Source: Paracoccaceae bacterium
Lineage (GTDB): Bacteria > Pseudomonadota > Alphaproteobacteria > Rhodobacterales > Rhodobacteraceae
NCBI GenBank assembly: GCA_902632125.1
Contig: CACPBQ010000001.1
Location: 1-64,000 of the forward strand
DNA length: 64,000 nt
Direction of reading: 5' to 3'
Below the pieces are notes generated by a model, which saw nothing but the letters and a program-made list of their open reading frames with translations, ran no database searches and was not told where the DNA came from. Made by a program: the position numbers and the translations under genes. Of the stretch, positions 11,087 through 21,520 are shown one piece after another. Each line of letters opens with the position of its first letter. Position 1 is the first letter of the stretch.

Positions 11087-11171
11087 TTAAAGGTTTTGTT
11101 TTTAATAAGTAAACACTAACGTATAATTTATTTAATCCATCCTCAAAAATAGAGTTAGAGAGGTCTGTGAT

Positions 11172-12194
11172 TTGAGTCGCCTAAATAAACGCACGCTGAC
11201 CCTAAGAGACGTATCCGAAGAATCTGGTGTTTCTGAAATGACTGTGAGTCGCGTACTGCGAGGTCGCGGCGATGTTTCTCAAGCAACCCGGGAAAAAGTT
11301 CTTCAAGCCGCAAAAGCACTTGGATACGTTCCGAATAAAATAGCGGGAGCTCTAGCAAGTCAAAGAGTGAATTTAGTCTCGGTAATAATTCCATCTATGT
11401 CAAATATGGTTTTTCCAGAGGTTCTGACTGGAATAAATTCAGTTCTAGAAAATACTGAATTGCAACCGGTAGTTGGCGTTACCGACTATATTCCAGAAAA
11501 AGAAGAAAAAGTTCTTTATCAAATGCTATCATGGCGGCCTGCTGGAATTATAATTGCCGGCCTAGAACATTCTGCCGCCTCAAAGGCGATGCTTAAAAGC
11601 ACAAATATACCAGTGGTTGAAATAATGGACATAGATGGAGATCCGATAGACGCAGCTGTTGGAATTTCGCATAAACGGGTAGGTCGACATATGGCAAAAG
11701 CGATATTACAGGCGGGATATAGAAAAATAGGGTTTTTGGGGACAAAAATGCCGCTAGATCACCGCGCTAGGAAGCGTTTTGATGGTTTTTTGGAAGCTTT
11801 AGCGAAGGAGAGTGTACAAATTTCTGATCATGAATTTTATTCAGGAAGTTCCGCTTTAGCTAAAGGAGCTCAAATGACGCAGCAAATACTTAAGAGAACA
11901 CCTGATTTGGACTTTTTATATTATTCAAATGATATGATTGGTGCGGGTGGATTACTATCACTTTTAGAGAAGCAGAAAAACATACCAAAAGAAATTGGAT
12001 TGGCTGGGTTTAACGGAGTTGAGCTACTGGATGGACTGCCTATGAAGCTTGCCACTATGGATGCTTGTCGAAACGAAATTGGAAAAATTGCTGCCGAAAT
12101 CGTTTCTAACCGAGTCATGGGTCAAAAGGAGAACTATGACAGAATCACTTCTCTCAAGCCTAAACTTGATTTAGGTGACACAATAAGATCTTAA
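11172..12194 (+). CDS. LacI-family transcriptional regulator (gluconate-type)
   Basis: HTH TLRDVSEESGVSEMTVSRVLRGRGDVSQATREKV; periplasmic-binding-like C-terminal domain. Confidence 0.92.
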   Translation: MSRLNKRTLTLRDVSEESGVSEMTVSRVLRGRGDVSQATREKVLQAAKALGYVPNKIAGALASQRVNLVSVIIPSMSNMVFPEVLTGINSVLENTELQPVVGVTDYIPEKEEKVLYQMLSWRPAGIIIAGLEHSAASKAMLKSTNIPVVEIMDIDGDPIDAAVGISHKRVGRHMAKAILQAGYRKIGFLGTKMPLDHRARKRFDGFLEALAKESVQISDHEFYSGSSALAKGAQMTQQILKRTPDLDFLYYSNDMIGAGGLLSLLEKQKNIPKEIGLAGFNGVELLDGLPMKLATMDACRNEIGKIAAEIVSNRVMGQKENYDRITSLKPKLDLGDTIRS

Positions 12195-12197
12195 AGG

Positions 12198-12356
12198 CTA
12201 TCTAGTGAGCCTCGAAATTTCTTCTTTCAATCTCAATTTTTCTTTTTTTAACTGAGAAATATATAACTCATCTAAAGCTGGCGATTTATACGCTTGCTCG
12301 ACTTCACAAGAAAGCTTTTCATGTTTTTGTTTTAGATTTTGGATACGCGATATCAT
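12198..12356 (-). CDS. DUF465 (YdcH-like) small protein, 52 aa, absent from the ORF track
   Basis: Read directly: MISRIQNLKQKHEKLSCEVEQAYKSPALDELYISQLKKEKLRLKEEISRLTR*. Confidence 0.85.
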   Translation of the reverse strand: MISRIQNLKQKHEKLSCEVEQAYKSPALDELYISQLKKEKLRLKEEISRLTR

Positions 12357-12473
12357 GCTCAAATGAATTCTCCTCTCGCTACCAATACGAATATTTCAGC
12401 ATATTTCCGCCCTTATGTCACTCCAGTTAAATCAAATTCGGCTAATTTTCGCCACTCCAGAAAAGTACCTTGC

Positions 12474-13241
12474 TCAAATCCAATTTACTAAACTCGCACC
12501 ATTTAGGAGTACTTCATTAATTTCAGGCACATACTTTTCCGGAGTTTCATCTTTTAAAGGATGCAAAATTATAGGTGATGATATAGCAAAATCAGCACGT
12601 CCATTTTTTTTTGCATGTAAAATTGAAAGTTTAGCGCTCTCGTTTTTGCGCGAAATAATTGGAGTTACCACTAAACTACCCAAACTATTTGGCATGTTAC
12701 TAAAAAGTTCGAGGAGCCGCTCCGTTCTTATTATAAAATGAACATATCCTTTCGGTTTTACACGCTTGGCAGCAACTTTTAACCAGTCGGACAAAGAACA
12801 GGTATCTCCAAGAGATTTTTCTTTTGAAAAATCCACAGCTTTGATCGAAGACTTTCTATCAAAATAAGGTGGGTTTGCTATTACGTGGTCAAAACTTTTA
12901 CTGACCATATCGGAAGATAAATTCAAAATATTATTATGCTCTAATTTTAATTCTATGCCGTTTTCTTTTGAATTCAATTCTGCCAAATCGGCAAAAGATT
13001 TTTGTACTTCTATACCATATAATTCAACGTTTTTTATCCGATAACCAATCGCAAAACTAGCCGTTCCCACGCCACAACCAAGGTCAAGAACCTTTTGCCC
13101 TTCTACAACATTTACCGATGCTGCCAATAATATTGGATCTATACCAGCTCTATACCCCTTTTTCGGTTGCCATATCTTAATACCACCTCCTAAAAATCTA
13201 TCTTGAGTATAGTCAGTCACTTTAAATAATTTCCAAATCAA
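12474..13241 (-). CDS. SAM-dependent methyltransferase, TrmN6/YfiC-like (tRNA1(Val) type)
   Basis: KVLDLGCGVGTASFAIGYR motif I; VIANPPYFDRKSS (NPPY) motif. Confidence 0.85.
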   Translation of the reverse strand: MIWKLFKVTDYTQDRFLGGGIKIWQPKKGYRAGIDPILLAASVNVVEGQKVLDLGCGVGTASFAIGYRIKNVELYGIEVQKSFADLAELNSKENGIELKLEHNNILNLSSDMVSKSFDHVIANPPYFDRKSSIKAVDFSKEKSLGDTCSLSDWLKVAAKRVKPKGYVHFIIRTERLLELFSNMPNSLGSLVVTPIISRKNESAKLSILHAKKNGRADFAISSPIILHPLKDETPEKYVPEINEVLLNGASLVNWI

Positions 13242-13440
13242 AACCGAAGTCTTTTAAGAGCTCACTAGCTCGCTCGTAATCGATCGATAATACCATTAAT
13301 CGACGTGGCAATATGCCGATTGACCCTTCTAATACACTTGTGTTCATGTCTAACACAAATGATACTATATCGTTTGAGTTAAGGATAGTTTCAGCGTATA
13401 CAACTTTCGTTATATCATTTGTGCTAAATAACTCTTTCAT
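13222..13440 (-). CDS. DUF2007 small protein
   Basis: MKELFSTNDITKVVYAETILNSNDIVSFVLDMNTSVLEGSIGILPRRLMV pattern; overlaps the downstream methyltransferase. Confidence 0.8.
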   Translation of the reverse strand: MKELFSTNDITKVVYAETILNSNDIVSFVLDMNTSVLEGSIGILPRRLMVLSIDYERASELLKDFGFDLEII

Positions 13441-13495
13441 AAGAAAACTTTATGAACTAGCGCCAAATATGTCGAGAAAAGATAAGGTTTAATCG

Positions 13496-14491
13496 GTGTT
13501 GGACAAAAAAATACAACCAGATGAAAAGCTAGCCAAAATCTTTGAGTTAGAAATGCTTCGTGTTAACGAGCTTATCCGTGAACGAATGTCCTCCGAGAAT
13601 GCACCGCGAATACCCGAGGTGACTGCCCATTTGATAGGTGCAGGGGGCAAAAGATTTAGACCGATGTTGACTTTAGCCGCCGCACGCATGTTTGATTATG
13701 TTGGCGACAAACATTTAAAACTAGCGGCAACAGTCGAATTTATACATACAGCAACATTGCTTCACGACGACGTGGTGGATGAAAGTTTAAAACGACGAGG
13801 CAGACCAACAGCAAATTTATTGTGGGATAATAAATCGTCAGTATTAGTTGGTGATTATTTGTTTTCACGTTCGTTTCAATTAATGGTTGAAGTCGGTTCA
13901 CTAGCAATTTTAGATATATTGGCCAGCGCTTCCGCTACTATTGCAGAGGGAGAAGTATTACAACTTACCGCCTCAAGAAACATTAAAACAGACGAAGCTA
14001 CTTACTTAAAAGTTATCCGAGGCAAAACTGCTGCTCTGTTTTCTGCCGCAACTCAAGTCGGCGGAAAGGTAGCGGGAGCCAGGGAAGAAGATTGTGAAGC
14101 GCTTTACGAATATGGTGATGCATTAGGTGTAGCTTTTCAAATAATTGATGATTTACTCGATGTTGAGGGAAGCCTGGAAAATACTGGGAAAAACAGAGGT
14201 GACGATTTCCGAGAGAGGAAAGTAACACTGCCGTTTATAAAAGCTATTAAAAAGTCAACCAAATCTGAATTGGCGTTTTGGGAAGAAACAATTGAAAAGG
14301 GCAATCAAATTGATGGTGATTGGGAAAAAGCTCTTTTGTTGATGGAAAAATATGATTCTATCGGTGCCACGCGTAAAGAAGCTGAGCTCTGGATTCAAAA
14401 AGCAAAACTCGCATTGGAAAATTTGCCAGAGTCTGATATTCGGGTGCTTTTAACTGATCTAGCCGATTATATATTAATTAGATCTAAATAG
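13496..14491 (+). CDS. ispB: Polyprenyl (octaprenyl-type) diphosphate synthase
   Basis: GGKRFRPML, LLHDDVVDES (FARM), FQIIDDLLD (SARM); GTG start. Confidence 0.93.
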   Translation: MLDKKIQPDEKLAKIFELEMLRVNELIRERMSSENAPRIPEVTAHLIGAGGKRFRPMLTLAAARMFDYVGDKHLKLAATVEFIHTATLLHDDVVDESLKRRGRPTANLLWDNKSSVLVGDYLFSRSFQLMVEVGSLAILDILASASATIAEGEVLQLTASRNIKTDEATYLKVIRGKTAALFSAATQVGGKVAGAREEDCEALYEYGDALGVAFQIIDDLLDVEGSLENTGKNRGDDFRERKVTLPFIKAIKKSTKSELAFWEETIEKGNQIDGDWEKALLLMEKYDSIGATRKEAELWIQKAKLALENLPESDIRVLLTDLADYILIRSK

Positions 14492-15335
14492 ATAATATTT
14501 CAGTAGAAACGCTCCACCACTCTGGCCTTTCTTGTCGAAGCTTTTCCAAAGCTAAATCGCAATCGTATTTATTTTTAAAAATTCCAAAGCAGGTGGCACC
14601 AGACCCCGACATTGAAACTTTCTTGACAGAAGTTTGATTAGAAATGGTTTGCAAAACTTCTAGTATAACTGGCTCGATGTTGAGGGCTGGAATTGTTAAA
14701 TCGTTTCTTTGTAAAAGTAACCAATTTATCCAATCTTTTTTTGTTCGATTTAATTTTTCATATCCCGGTAAGGGAGAGTTTTGCTTATTTTTAAGCATAC
14801 GAAATACTGCTTGCGTGGAAACTTGTTTCAAAGGATTAACTAAAAGAATAGGAAGGGTTGGGAAAGTTTTTATTTCTTTTAATATTTCACCGACGCCTTT
14901 CATGTGCTGAGTTTTTTGATTTATACAAACTGGTAAATCAGATCCAATTTTCATCAAGCAAGCTGATTCCGGTGGATCTACCTGCCACAGCCTAGATAGT
15001 CCACGGATAGCAGCCGCAGCATCACTAGATCCTCCGCCCAAGCCAGAACTTGGTGGTAAATTTTTGGTCAAAGTTATGTGGGCACCACACTCAATTTTAT
15101 TAATTTTTCGAAGTAATTCTGCAGCCTTCAAAACCAAGTTAGTTTCATCCAAAGGTATTTGGTTTGAAAAAGCACCTTGCACAGAAAGCTCTAATCTATT
15201 GCTTTTTTCAAAAGACAAATGATCACCAAAGTCTGTAAATCCCACGATTGAGTCTAACAAATGGAATCCATTGGACTTCTGGCCCACAACGTGCAAACAG
15301 AAATTAATTTTTGCACTGGCTGTTTCTTCCAACAT
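14484..15335 (-). CDS. ispE: 4-(cytidine 5'-diphospho)-2-C-methyl-D-erythritol kinase
   Basis: ASAKINFCLHVVGQKSNGFHLLDSIV; LPPSSGLGGGSSDAAA; MSGSGATCFGIF. Confidence 0.95.
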   Translation of the reverse strand: MLEETASAKINFCLHVVGQKSNGFHLLDSIVGFTDFGDHLSFEKSNRLELSVQGAFSNQIPLDETNLVLKAAELLRKINKIECGAHITLTKNLPPSSGLGGGSSDAAAAIRGLSRLWQVDPPESACLMKIGSDLPVCINQKTQHMKGVGEILKEIKTFPTLPILLVNPLKQVSTQAVFRMLKNKQNSPLPGYEKLNRTKKDWINWLLLQRNDLTIPALNIEPVILEVLQTISNQTSVKKVSMSGSGATCFGIFKNKYDCDLALEKLRQERPEWWSVSTEILSI

Positions 15336-17014
15336 TATTTCACTGACGAGCCAGTTTGAATGTTCTCATCCATAAGTACTTGGGTAAGGCCAACTTTTAA
15401 TTTCTTCCTTATACGTTTCATATCTTTGTCCTCTGGATCAAAAGATAATGCTCTTCGCCACTGAAATTCAGCCTCAGTTTTTCTACCTACCATCCAGTAT
15501 ACATCACCTAAATGATCGTTTATGATTGGATCTACCGGCATTAATTCAGCAGCTCTTTCTAACTTTGGTACAGCTTTTTCATAATGTCCGAGTTTGTAAT
15601 AACCCCAGCCAAGGCTATCAACAATATAACCGCTGTCAGGGCTTTCTTTTACAGCCCTTTCAATCATATCCAAAGCTTCGTCTAAGTTAGAGTTTTTTTC
15701 TATTAATGAATATCCAAGATAATTCAAAACCTGCGGTTGCGAGGGATTAAGCGCAAGTGCTTTTCGAAAATCTTTTTCAGCTAAGCTCCAAAGGTCTAAA
15801 CGCTCGCGCGTTATTCCTCTAACATAGTATAAAAACCAGCCAGCGTCGCCGTCGGCCTCGTAAATCTTTATCGCTTTCCCGTAGGCAATTTCGGCTTTAT
15901 CATAGGACTCTAATCGTCTGTAGTGGTTTCCCAAAGTACTGAAACCGGAAGCCGAATTTGGATACTGATCTGTTAATTCAACTAACACTTCAATTGCTTC
16001 CACTTCTTTGCCTGAAGAACGCAAAGCTTCAGCTCTTCCCAATTCCGAAGCAAAAAACTGTGGTTGGCTTTTAGAGAGCTTTTCGTGTTCCCTGATCGCT
16101 AATTTATGTTGACCTAACTCCACAAGTAATTCGGCCGTCATTAATGTTGAGTCTACGTGAGTATCATCTAAATATTGAGCTAATCTTGAATAAATAAGTG
16201 TAAAAGTTGGGTCTGCCTCTTTTGATATTAAATTTGCGATAGAGTGAAATACATCCGCTACAGCTAAATTTATTTTTGGAAATAAGTTTTTAGGATAAGC
16301 TTTTTTATCACTTATATTGCTTAAAAGTTTGTCAATCTCTGGATCATATGTAGGCCCAAACCATTTCTCAATTAAGTTATACGCTTCGTTAAATTGCTCC
16401 TGGAATATTAGAATTTTCGCATGATAAATAACCGAGCGTCGCGTCGGATTTGCTTGGTCATTATGAATAAGATCAAATGTTTCCTTAGCTGAGTCAAACT
16501 TGCTCGTTGAAAGTTGAGACATAGCACGGTGAAAATTTGCAAAATGCCCCATTCCTTGCACTTTAGCTGTTTTATCAAAAATTAAATTTGCGTTGACTTC
16601 ATCGCCTTGTCCCATAAGTACATAAGCCGATAAAAGATCTTTTAAAATTGGCGTTATCTTACTGGCATCTTTAACAAAACGTAGAAAAGATTCATTTTTT
16701 TCATTTTTTAACAATGCAGCAGATAAAATCATTTGGGAGATTTGGTTTGTATGTCCGTTACTTCTATAAACTTCCGCAATAGATACCGCTTTATCTACCG
16801 ATCCTTGAGCTAAATAGGATACCATAAGTCTCTCTAAAAGCTTTGCATTAGAAGGATCGACACTCACACTTTTAGTTTGAAATTTTGAAGCAGTTACAAA
16901 GTTGTGATCGTAGACAGCCTGTCTACCCGCCAGATATGCTCCAGAGGATGCTGATGCAATTTCAGAAATTGAAACAACCAGTACTAAAGTTAGAACCTTA
17001 AAAAGTTTTTCCAT
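15335..17014 (-). CDS. Tetratricopeptide-repeat protein, secreted
   Basis: Signal-like N-terminus; repeated TPR units (GYSLIEKNSNLDEALDMIERAVKESPDSGYIVDSLGWGYYKLGHYEKAVPKLERA). Confidence 0.88.
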   Translation of the reverse strand: MEKLFKVLTLVLVVSISEIASASSGAYLAGRQAVYDHNFVTASKFQTKSVSVDPSNAKLLERLMVSYLAQGSVDKAVSIAEVYRSNGHTNQISQMILSAALLKNEKNESFLRFVKDASKITPILKDLLSAYVLMGQGDEVNANLIFDKTAKVQGMGHFANFHRAMSQLSTSKFDSAKETFDLIHNDQANPTRRSVIYHAKILIFQEQFNEAYNLIEKWFGPTYDPEIDKLLSNISDKKAYPKNLFPKINLAVADVFHSIANLISKEADPTFTLIYSRLAQYLDDTHVDSTLMTAELLVELGQHKLAIREHEKLSKSQPQFFASELGRAEALRSSGKEVEAIEVLVELTDQYPNSASGFSTLGNHYRRLESYDKAEIAYGKAIKIYEADGDAGWFLYYVRGITRERLDLWSLAEKDFRKALALNPSQPQVLNYLGYSLIEKNSNLDEALDMIERAVKESPDSGYIVDSLGWGYYKLGHYEKAVPKLERAAELMPVDPIINDHLGDVYWMVGRKTEAEFQWRRALSFDPEDKDMKRIRKKLKVGLTQVLMDENIQTGSSVK

Positions 17015-17079
17015 TCAATTAATTTACAACTCACAATTAATAAATTTATCTAAAAACAAATTTTAAAGAATTTTAAAAG

Positions 17080-18732
17080 CTACATATTAGGGTAATTCGG
17101 TCCATCACCACCCTGGGGTGTCATCCAATTAATATTTTGGCTAGGATCTTTTATATCGCATGTCTTACAATGCACACAGTTCTGAAAATTTACTACGAAG
17201 CGCGCAGATTGCTCTTCAACTTGGACCACTTCGTAAACTCCAGCTGGACAATAGCGTTGAGCAGGTTCACTGAACTCAGGCAAGTTTACAGATATTGGTA
17301 TTTCGGGATTGCTGAGTTTTAAATGGCAAGGTTGATTTTCTTCATGATTGGTCATCGAAAAAGAGACGTTAGTCAATCGGTCGAAGCTTATCGATCCATC
17401 AGGTTTGGGATATTTAATTTCTTTGTGCAGTGCTGCGCTTTCAGTAGACTCAGCATCAGATTTTCCGTGTTTCAGGCTACCAAAGAGAGAGAACTTGAAC
17501 AATGTCTGAAACCACATATCGAACCCTCCCAGAGTTAGCCCTCCTAATGGACCAAACCGGGCATTTAGTGGGGCCACGTTACGAACTTTCTTTAAATCTT
17601 TACCTACAGCACCAGTCTTCAATTTTTTATCATAATCCTCAAGTATATCGCCAGATCTATTATCTTTTATTGCATTGAAGACGGACTCGGCGACGTCTAT
17701 TCCAGAATGCATAGCGTTATGATTTCCCTTAATTCTAGGTAAATTAACAAGCCCAGCAGAGCACCCTAACAAAGCTCCACCTGGGAAAGCGGCCTTGGGA
17801 ATTGACTGCAAACCACCCTTAGTAACGGCTCTTGCTCCATAAGCTATTCGTTTACCGCCGGTCAGCAATTTTTGAATTTTCGGATGATGCTTAAATTGCT
17901 GGAATTCCATGTAGGGAGACAAAAATGGATTTTTATAATTTAAATCGACTATATAGCCAACGTAAACCTGGTTATTATTAAGGTGATAAACAAAAGAACC
18001 ACCTGAATTTTTAAACCCTAGTGGCCAACCCATTGTGTGGGTAACCTCACCCTCATTGTGAACATCTGGATCAACTTCCCAAATTTCTTTCATTCCTATC
18101 CCAAATTTTGGAACGTCACATTCGGAGTCCAATTCGAATTTTTCTATCACTTCTTTTGCAAGTGAACCTCTAGCTCCCTCGGAGAGAAGCACATACTTTC
18201 CATGCAATTCCATTCCTGGCTCATAAGCCTCTCCTATTGAGCCATCAGGGTTTTTCCCAAATTCACCAGCAACTACGCCTTTTACTTCACCAGCTTCTCC
18301 ATAAACCAGATTGGAACATGCCATTCCAGGAAAAATTTCCACACCTAATTCTTCGGCCTGCTCAGCCATCCATCTGCATACATTACCCATTGAGACGATG
18401 TAGTTACCATGGTTGTTCATCAGCGGTGGCATTAAGGTATTTGGCAACCTAATTTGTCCTGCCTCGCCAAGAATATAAAAATTGTCTTCTTTTACAGGTA
18501 CGTCTAACGGGGCACCTTTTTCTTTCCATTCTGGAATTAATCTGTTTAATCCAGAGGGATCCAACACCGCACCTGACAAGATGTGCGCGCCTACTTCTGA
18601 TCCTTTTTCAAGCAATACAATTTCTAAGTCTGCATCAAGTTGCTTTAGTCGAATAGCCGCGGAAAGGCCAGCTGGGCCAGCGCCAACTATGACGACGTCG
18701 TACTCCATGGCTTCTCTCGCGACTTCTGACAA
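17080..18732 (-). CDS. Electron transfer flavoprotein-ubiquinone oxidoreductase
   Basis: DVVIVGAGPAGLSAAIRLKQL FAD motif; C-terminal CVHCKTCDIKDPSQNINWMTPQGGDGPNYPNM. Confidence 0.97.
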   Translation of the reverse strand: MSEVAREAMEYDVVIVGAGPAGLSAAIRLKQLDADLEIVLLEKGSEVGAHILSGAVLDPSGLNRLIPEWKEKGAPLDVPVKEDNFYILGEAGQIRLPNTLMPPLMNNHGNYIVSMGNVCRWMAEQAEELGVEIFPGMACSNLVYGEAGEVKGVVAGEFGKNPDGSIGEAYEPGMELHGKYVLLSEGARGSLAKEVIEKFELDSECDVPKFGIGMKEIWEVDPDVHNEGEVTHTMGWPLGFKNSGGSFVYHLNNNQVYVGYIVDLNYKNPFLSPYMEFQQFKHHPKIQKLLTGGKRIAYGARAVTKGGLQSIPKAAFPGGALLGCSAGLVNLPRIKGNHNAMHSGIDVAESVFNAIKDNRSGDILEDYDKKLKTGAVGKDLKKVRNVAPLNARFGPLGGLTLGGFDMWFQTLFKFSLFGSLKHGKSDAESTESAALHKEIKYPKPDGSISFDRLTNVSFSMTNHEENQPCHLKLSNPEIPISVNLPEFSEPAQRYCPAGVYEVVQVEEQSARFVVNFQNCVHCKTCDIKDPSQNINWMTPQGGDGPNYPNM

Positions 18733-18954
18733 GACCTCCTCCTTTGACGGCTTGTTTCTATTAGTTAATAACGATTATGCCTTCTCAATACTCAGCGTCA
18801 ATCTATTAACAGTATAAAAATAATACCTTGCGGCATTATTTCCATAAATATAAATAATAAATGGAATTTAACTCTACAAAACCTTGCATTAAATACTGTA
18901 ATTTGTTCATCATAGAACTAGTGAAAATGCGTTATTAAGAAAGCTAGATCGGTT

Positions 18955-19425
18955 ATGGAAAAAATCCCAATGACGAAAACGGGAAGCCTCGCATTAGAAG
19001 CAGAATTAAAAAAATTAAAATCTGTAGAGCGACCTAGTATTATCCAAGCTATTGCAGAAGCACGCGAGCATGGAGATTTATCTGAAAATGCAGAGTACCA
19101 TTCGGCTCGTGAAAAGCAAAGCTTTATAGAAGGTAGAGTAAAAGAAATTGAAGCAATAATATCTTTAGCTGACGTAATAGATCCAAGTACTTTTTCAGGA
19201 GCGATAAAATTTGGTGCAACAGTGACTTTGGTTGACGAAGATACCGATGAAGAAAAAACTTGGCAGATAGTGGGAGAGCATGAAGCTAATATTGAGGCTG
19301 GGCTGCTGAACATAAAATCACCGATCGCGAGAGCACTCATTGGAAAAGATGAGGGCGATAGTGTGGAAGTTAGGGCTCCAGGTGGAGACAAAGCCTACGA
19401 AATATTAAAAATTGAATACAAATAA
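18955..19425 (+). CDS. greA: Transcription elongation factor GreA
   Basis: [44 protein letters not shown]. Confidence 0.97.
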   Translation: MEKIPMTKTGSLALEAELKKLKSVERPSIIQAIAEAREHGDLSENAEYHSAREKQSFIEGRVKEIEAIISLADVIDPSTFSGAIKFGATVTLVDEDTDEEKTWQIVGEHEANIEAGLLNIKSPIARALIGKDEGDSVEVRAPGGDKAYEILKIEYK

Positions 19426-19477
19426 AGTTTATTTATAAAATGTATGCGATTTAAATTCAAAGCTATACATTGAGAAA

Positions 19478-20461
19478 TTATTGTTGAACCTTCAATAATA
19501 TCTTTCCAATATGCTCACTCTTTTCCATTACAAGATGGGCAGTGGAAACATCTGACAAATCAAAAGTCTTAAATATAATAGGCTTTAATCTACCATTACC
19601 CAAAAATGGCCAGATTTGTTCATATAATTGTGAAGCTATTTTGGTTTTTAAAAAATCTGATTGAGGGCGTAAAGTACTACCAGTAACAGTTAAGCGTTTT
19701 GTCATAATTTGTGCTAAATTTATTCCAACTTTTGAACCTTTCAAAAAAGCAATTTGTACTAATCTACCATCATCAACAAGAGCCTTAATATTTTTTTCGA
19801 TATAATCGCCCCCTACCATGTCTAATATAACATGAACACCACCAATACTTTTTATCACATCTAAGAAATCTTCTTCTTTATAGTTTATTGCTCTTTTTGC
19901 GCCAAGCTCTTCGCAGACTAAACACTTCTCATAAGTCCCAGCCGTAGTATAAATTTCACTGCCAAAAACACTTGCCATCTGAATAGCTGTAGTTCCTATT
20001 CCTGATGAACCACCATGAACCAAAAATTTTTCATGAGGTTTCAATTGTGCGCGTTGAAACACATTGCTCCATACCGTGAAGTAAGTTTCAGGAAGCGCGG
20101 CTGCTTGTTTTAGGCTCAAACCTTTTGGAATTGGTAAACAATGACTGGCTTGGGTTGCTGCGTATTCAGCATAGCCACCTCCCGGCAAAAGTGCACAAAC
20201 TTCATCACCAATTTCCCAGCTGGTAACATTTTCTCCAATAGCAAATACTATACCTGAGGCTTCCAAACCTGGAAGGTCACTCGCTCCAGCAGGTGGCAGA
20301 TAAGATCCCATTCTCTGCAAGACATCAGGACGATTAACGCCAGCATAGGCAATCTTAATTACTACTTCATTTCTATTTGGACTTGGTATTTTCCTTGATA
20401 TTTGCTTAAGAACGTTCGGTCCACCTGGTTCAGAGATTGCCATTGCTCTCATCATTTGCAT
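19478..20461 (-). CDS. NAD(P)H:quinone oxidoreductase, zinc-type MDR family (PIG3-like)
   Basis: YAGVNRPDVLQRMGSYLPPAGASDLPGLEASGIV; LVHGGSSGIGTTAIQMA. Confidence 0.93.
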   Translation of the reverse strand: MQMMRAMAISEPGGPNVLKQISRKIPSPNRNEVVIKIAYAGVNRPDVLQRMGSYLPPAGASDLPGLEASGIVFAIGENVTSWEIGDEVCALLPGGGYAEYAATQASHCLPIPKGLSLKQAAALPETYFTVWSNVFQRAQLKPHEKFLVHGGSSGIGTTAIQMASVFGSEIYTTAGTYEKCLVCEELGAKRAINYKEEDFLDVIKSIGGVHVILDMVGGDYIEKNIKALVDDGRLVQIAFLKGSKVGINLAQIMTKRLTVTGSTLRPQSDFLKTKIASQLYEQIWPFLGNGRLKPIIFKTFDLSDVSTAHLVMEKSEHIGKILLKVQQ

Positions 20462-20463
20462 TA

Positions 20464-21168
20464 TCAGGTATCCAAATAACCAGGTAAGTTAGTGTCAAAT
20501 TTCCTATTAGGTTTTTTGATTTTTTTAAGAAAATTTCCCGTCAAACTATTTAATCCTCGAGTAAATTTGAATTTGTTAAGCTGTACTTTTGCATTTTCAA
20601 ATTTCATAACATCTTCGATTCTACGATCCAAAAATTGCCAGGTTTCTTCACTTCCCTCACTATTATCACCAAGCCAATATAAAACGGTACTGCCATAAAC
20701 GGCGCTTAAAATTGTTCTTTTAGAATACCAATTATAGTCTTCAGAGTTATCTCCAACTAATTCCCAAATTAAATCTGAAGTTTCCCATATTAAACAGCTA
20801 CCCTCAAACGCATGTATAGGTAAGGAAAACAAAACTACTCCTCTGCGAACTGCCTCCTTATCAGAAGCAAGTTTGATCCTTAATTCAACTGCTTTTCTGA
20901 TTCTTTCTCTTACTTTCAGTTGCGAGATTTTTTTCTTCTTAAATGTTGTTTCCAACTGATCGTCACCCCACTTATGAAATGCAACCGCCAGATCTATGGC
21001 TCCCCTCGGGCAAAATAATCTAGCTTTTCTTTCTGAAAAACCCGCCTCAGTACAAGCGGCGACGAATGTCGAATTAGACCAGCCGTCAAATGCTACATTT
21101 GGCAAGGCTGCTTTCATCAGTTTTAATATTTTAGGATCGATCGGTCTTCTCATGGGTAAATCTTTCAC
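20464..21168 (-). CDS. COQ9-family ubiquinone biosynthesis protein
   Basis: COQ9 pattern GAIDLAVAFHKWGDDQLE and SAVYGSTVLYWLGDNSEGSEETWQFLDRRIEDVM. Confidence 0.9.
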   Translation of the reverse strand: MKDLPMRRPIDPKILKLMKAALPNVAFDGWSNSTFVAACTEAGFSERKARLFCPRGAIDLAVAFHKWGDDQLETTFKKKKISQLKVRERIRKAVELRIKLASDKEAVRRGVVLFSLPIHAFEGSCLIWETSDLIWELVGDNSEDYNWYSKRTILSAVYGSTVLYWLGDNSEGSEETWQFLDRRIEDVMKFENAKVQLNKFKFTRGLNSLTGNFLKKIKKPNRKFDTNLPGYLDT

Positions 21169-21235
21169 TAGACAACATTATTTATCATTGTTATAGGAAC
21201 ACTTCCTGCCACAATATGCAACTTTAACAAAGAAA

Positions 21236-21248
21236 GGCGGTGACCGCC
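21236..21248 (+). promoter_or_regulatory. Inverted repeat immediately upstream of the rpsU start codon
   Basis: GGCGG-tga-CCGCC, ends 2 nt before ATG at 21251. Confidence 0.45.
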
Positions 21249-21250
21249 AC

Positions 21251-21457
21251 ATGCAGGTAAGTGTTCGTGATAATAACGTTGATCAGGCTTTAAGGGCTTT
21301 AAAAAAGAAACTGCAACGTGAAGGTGTATTTCGAGAGATGAAGCTAAAACAACATTTCGAAAAACCTTCAGAGAAGAAAGCTCGTGAAAAAGCAGAGGCA
21401 ATTCGCCGGGCTCGGAAACTAGCACGCAAAAAAGCCCAGCGCGAAGGTATGATGTAA
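21251..21457 (+). CDS. rpsU: 30S ribosomal protein S21
   Basis: [56 protein letters not shown]. Confidence 0.97.
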   Translation: MQVSVRDNNVDQALRALKKKLQREGVFREMKLKQHFEKPSEKKAREKAEAIRRARKLARKKAQREGMM

Positions 21458-21482
21458 AACATAGTTATATATATTGAAAAAT

Positions 21483-21507
21483 GGCCCTATCTTATGGGCC
21501 TTTTTTG
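21483..21507 (+). terminator. Rho-independent terminator after rpsU
   Basis: GGCCC-tatcttat-GGGCC followed by T6. Confidence 0.9.
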
Positions 21508-21520
21508 TTACACAATTACT

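Noticed and set aside
18918-19391. 157-aa minus-strand ORF opposite greA
   Set aside because: Complete antisense overlap with greA; Ser-rich shadow translation.
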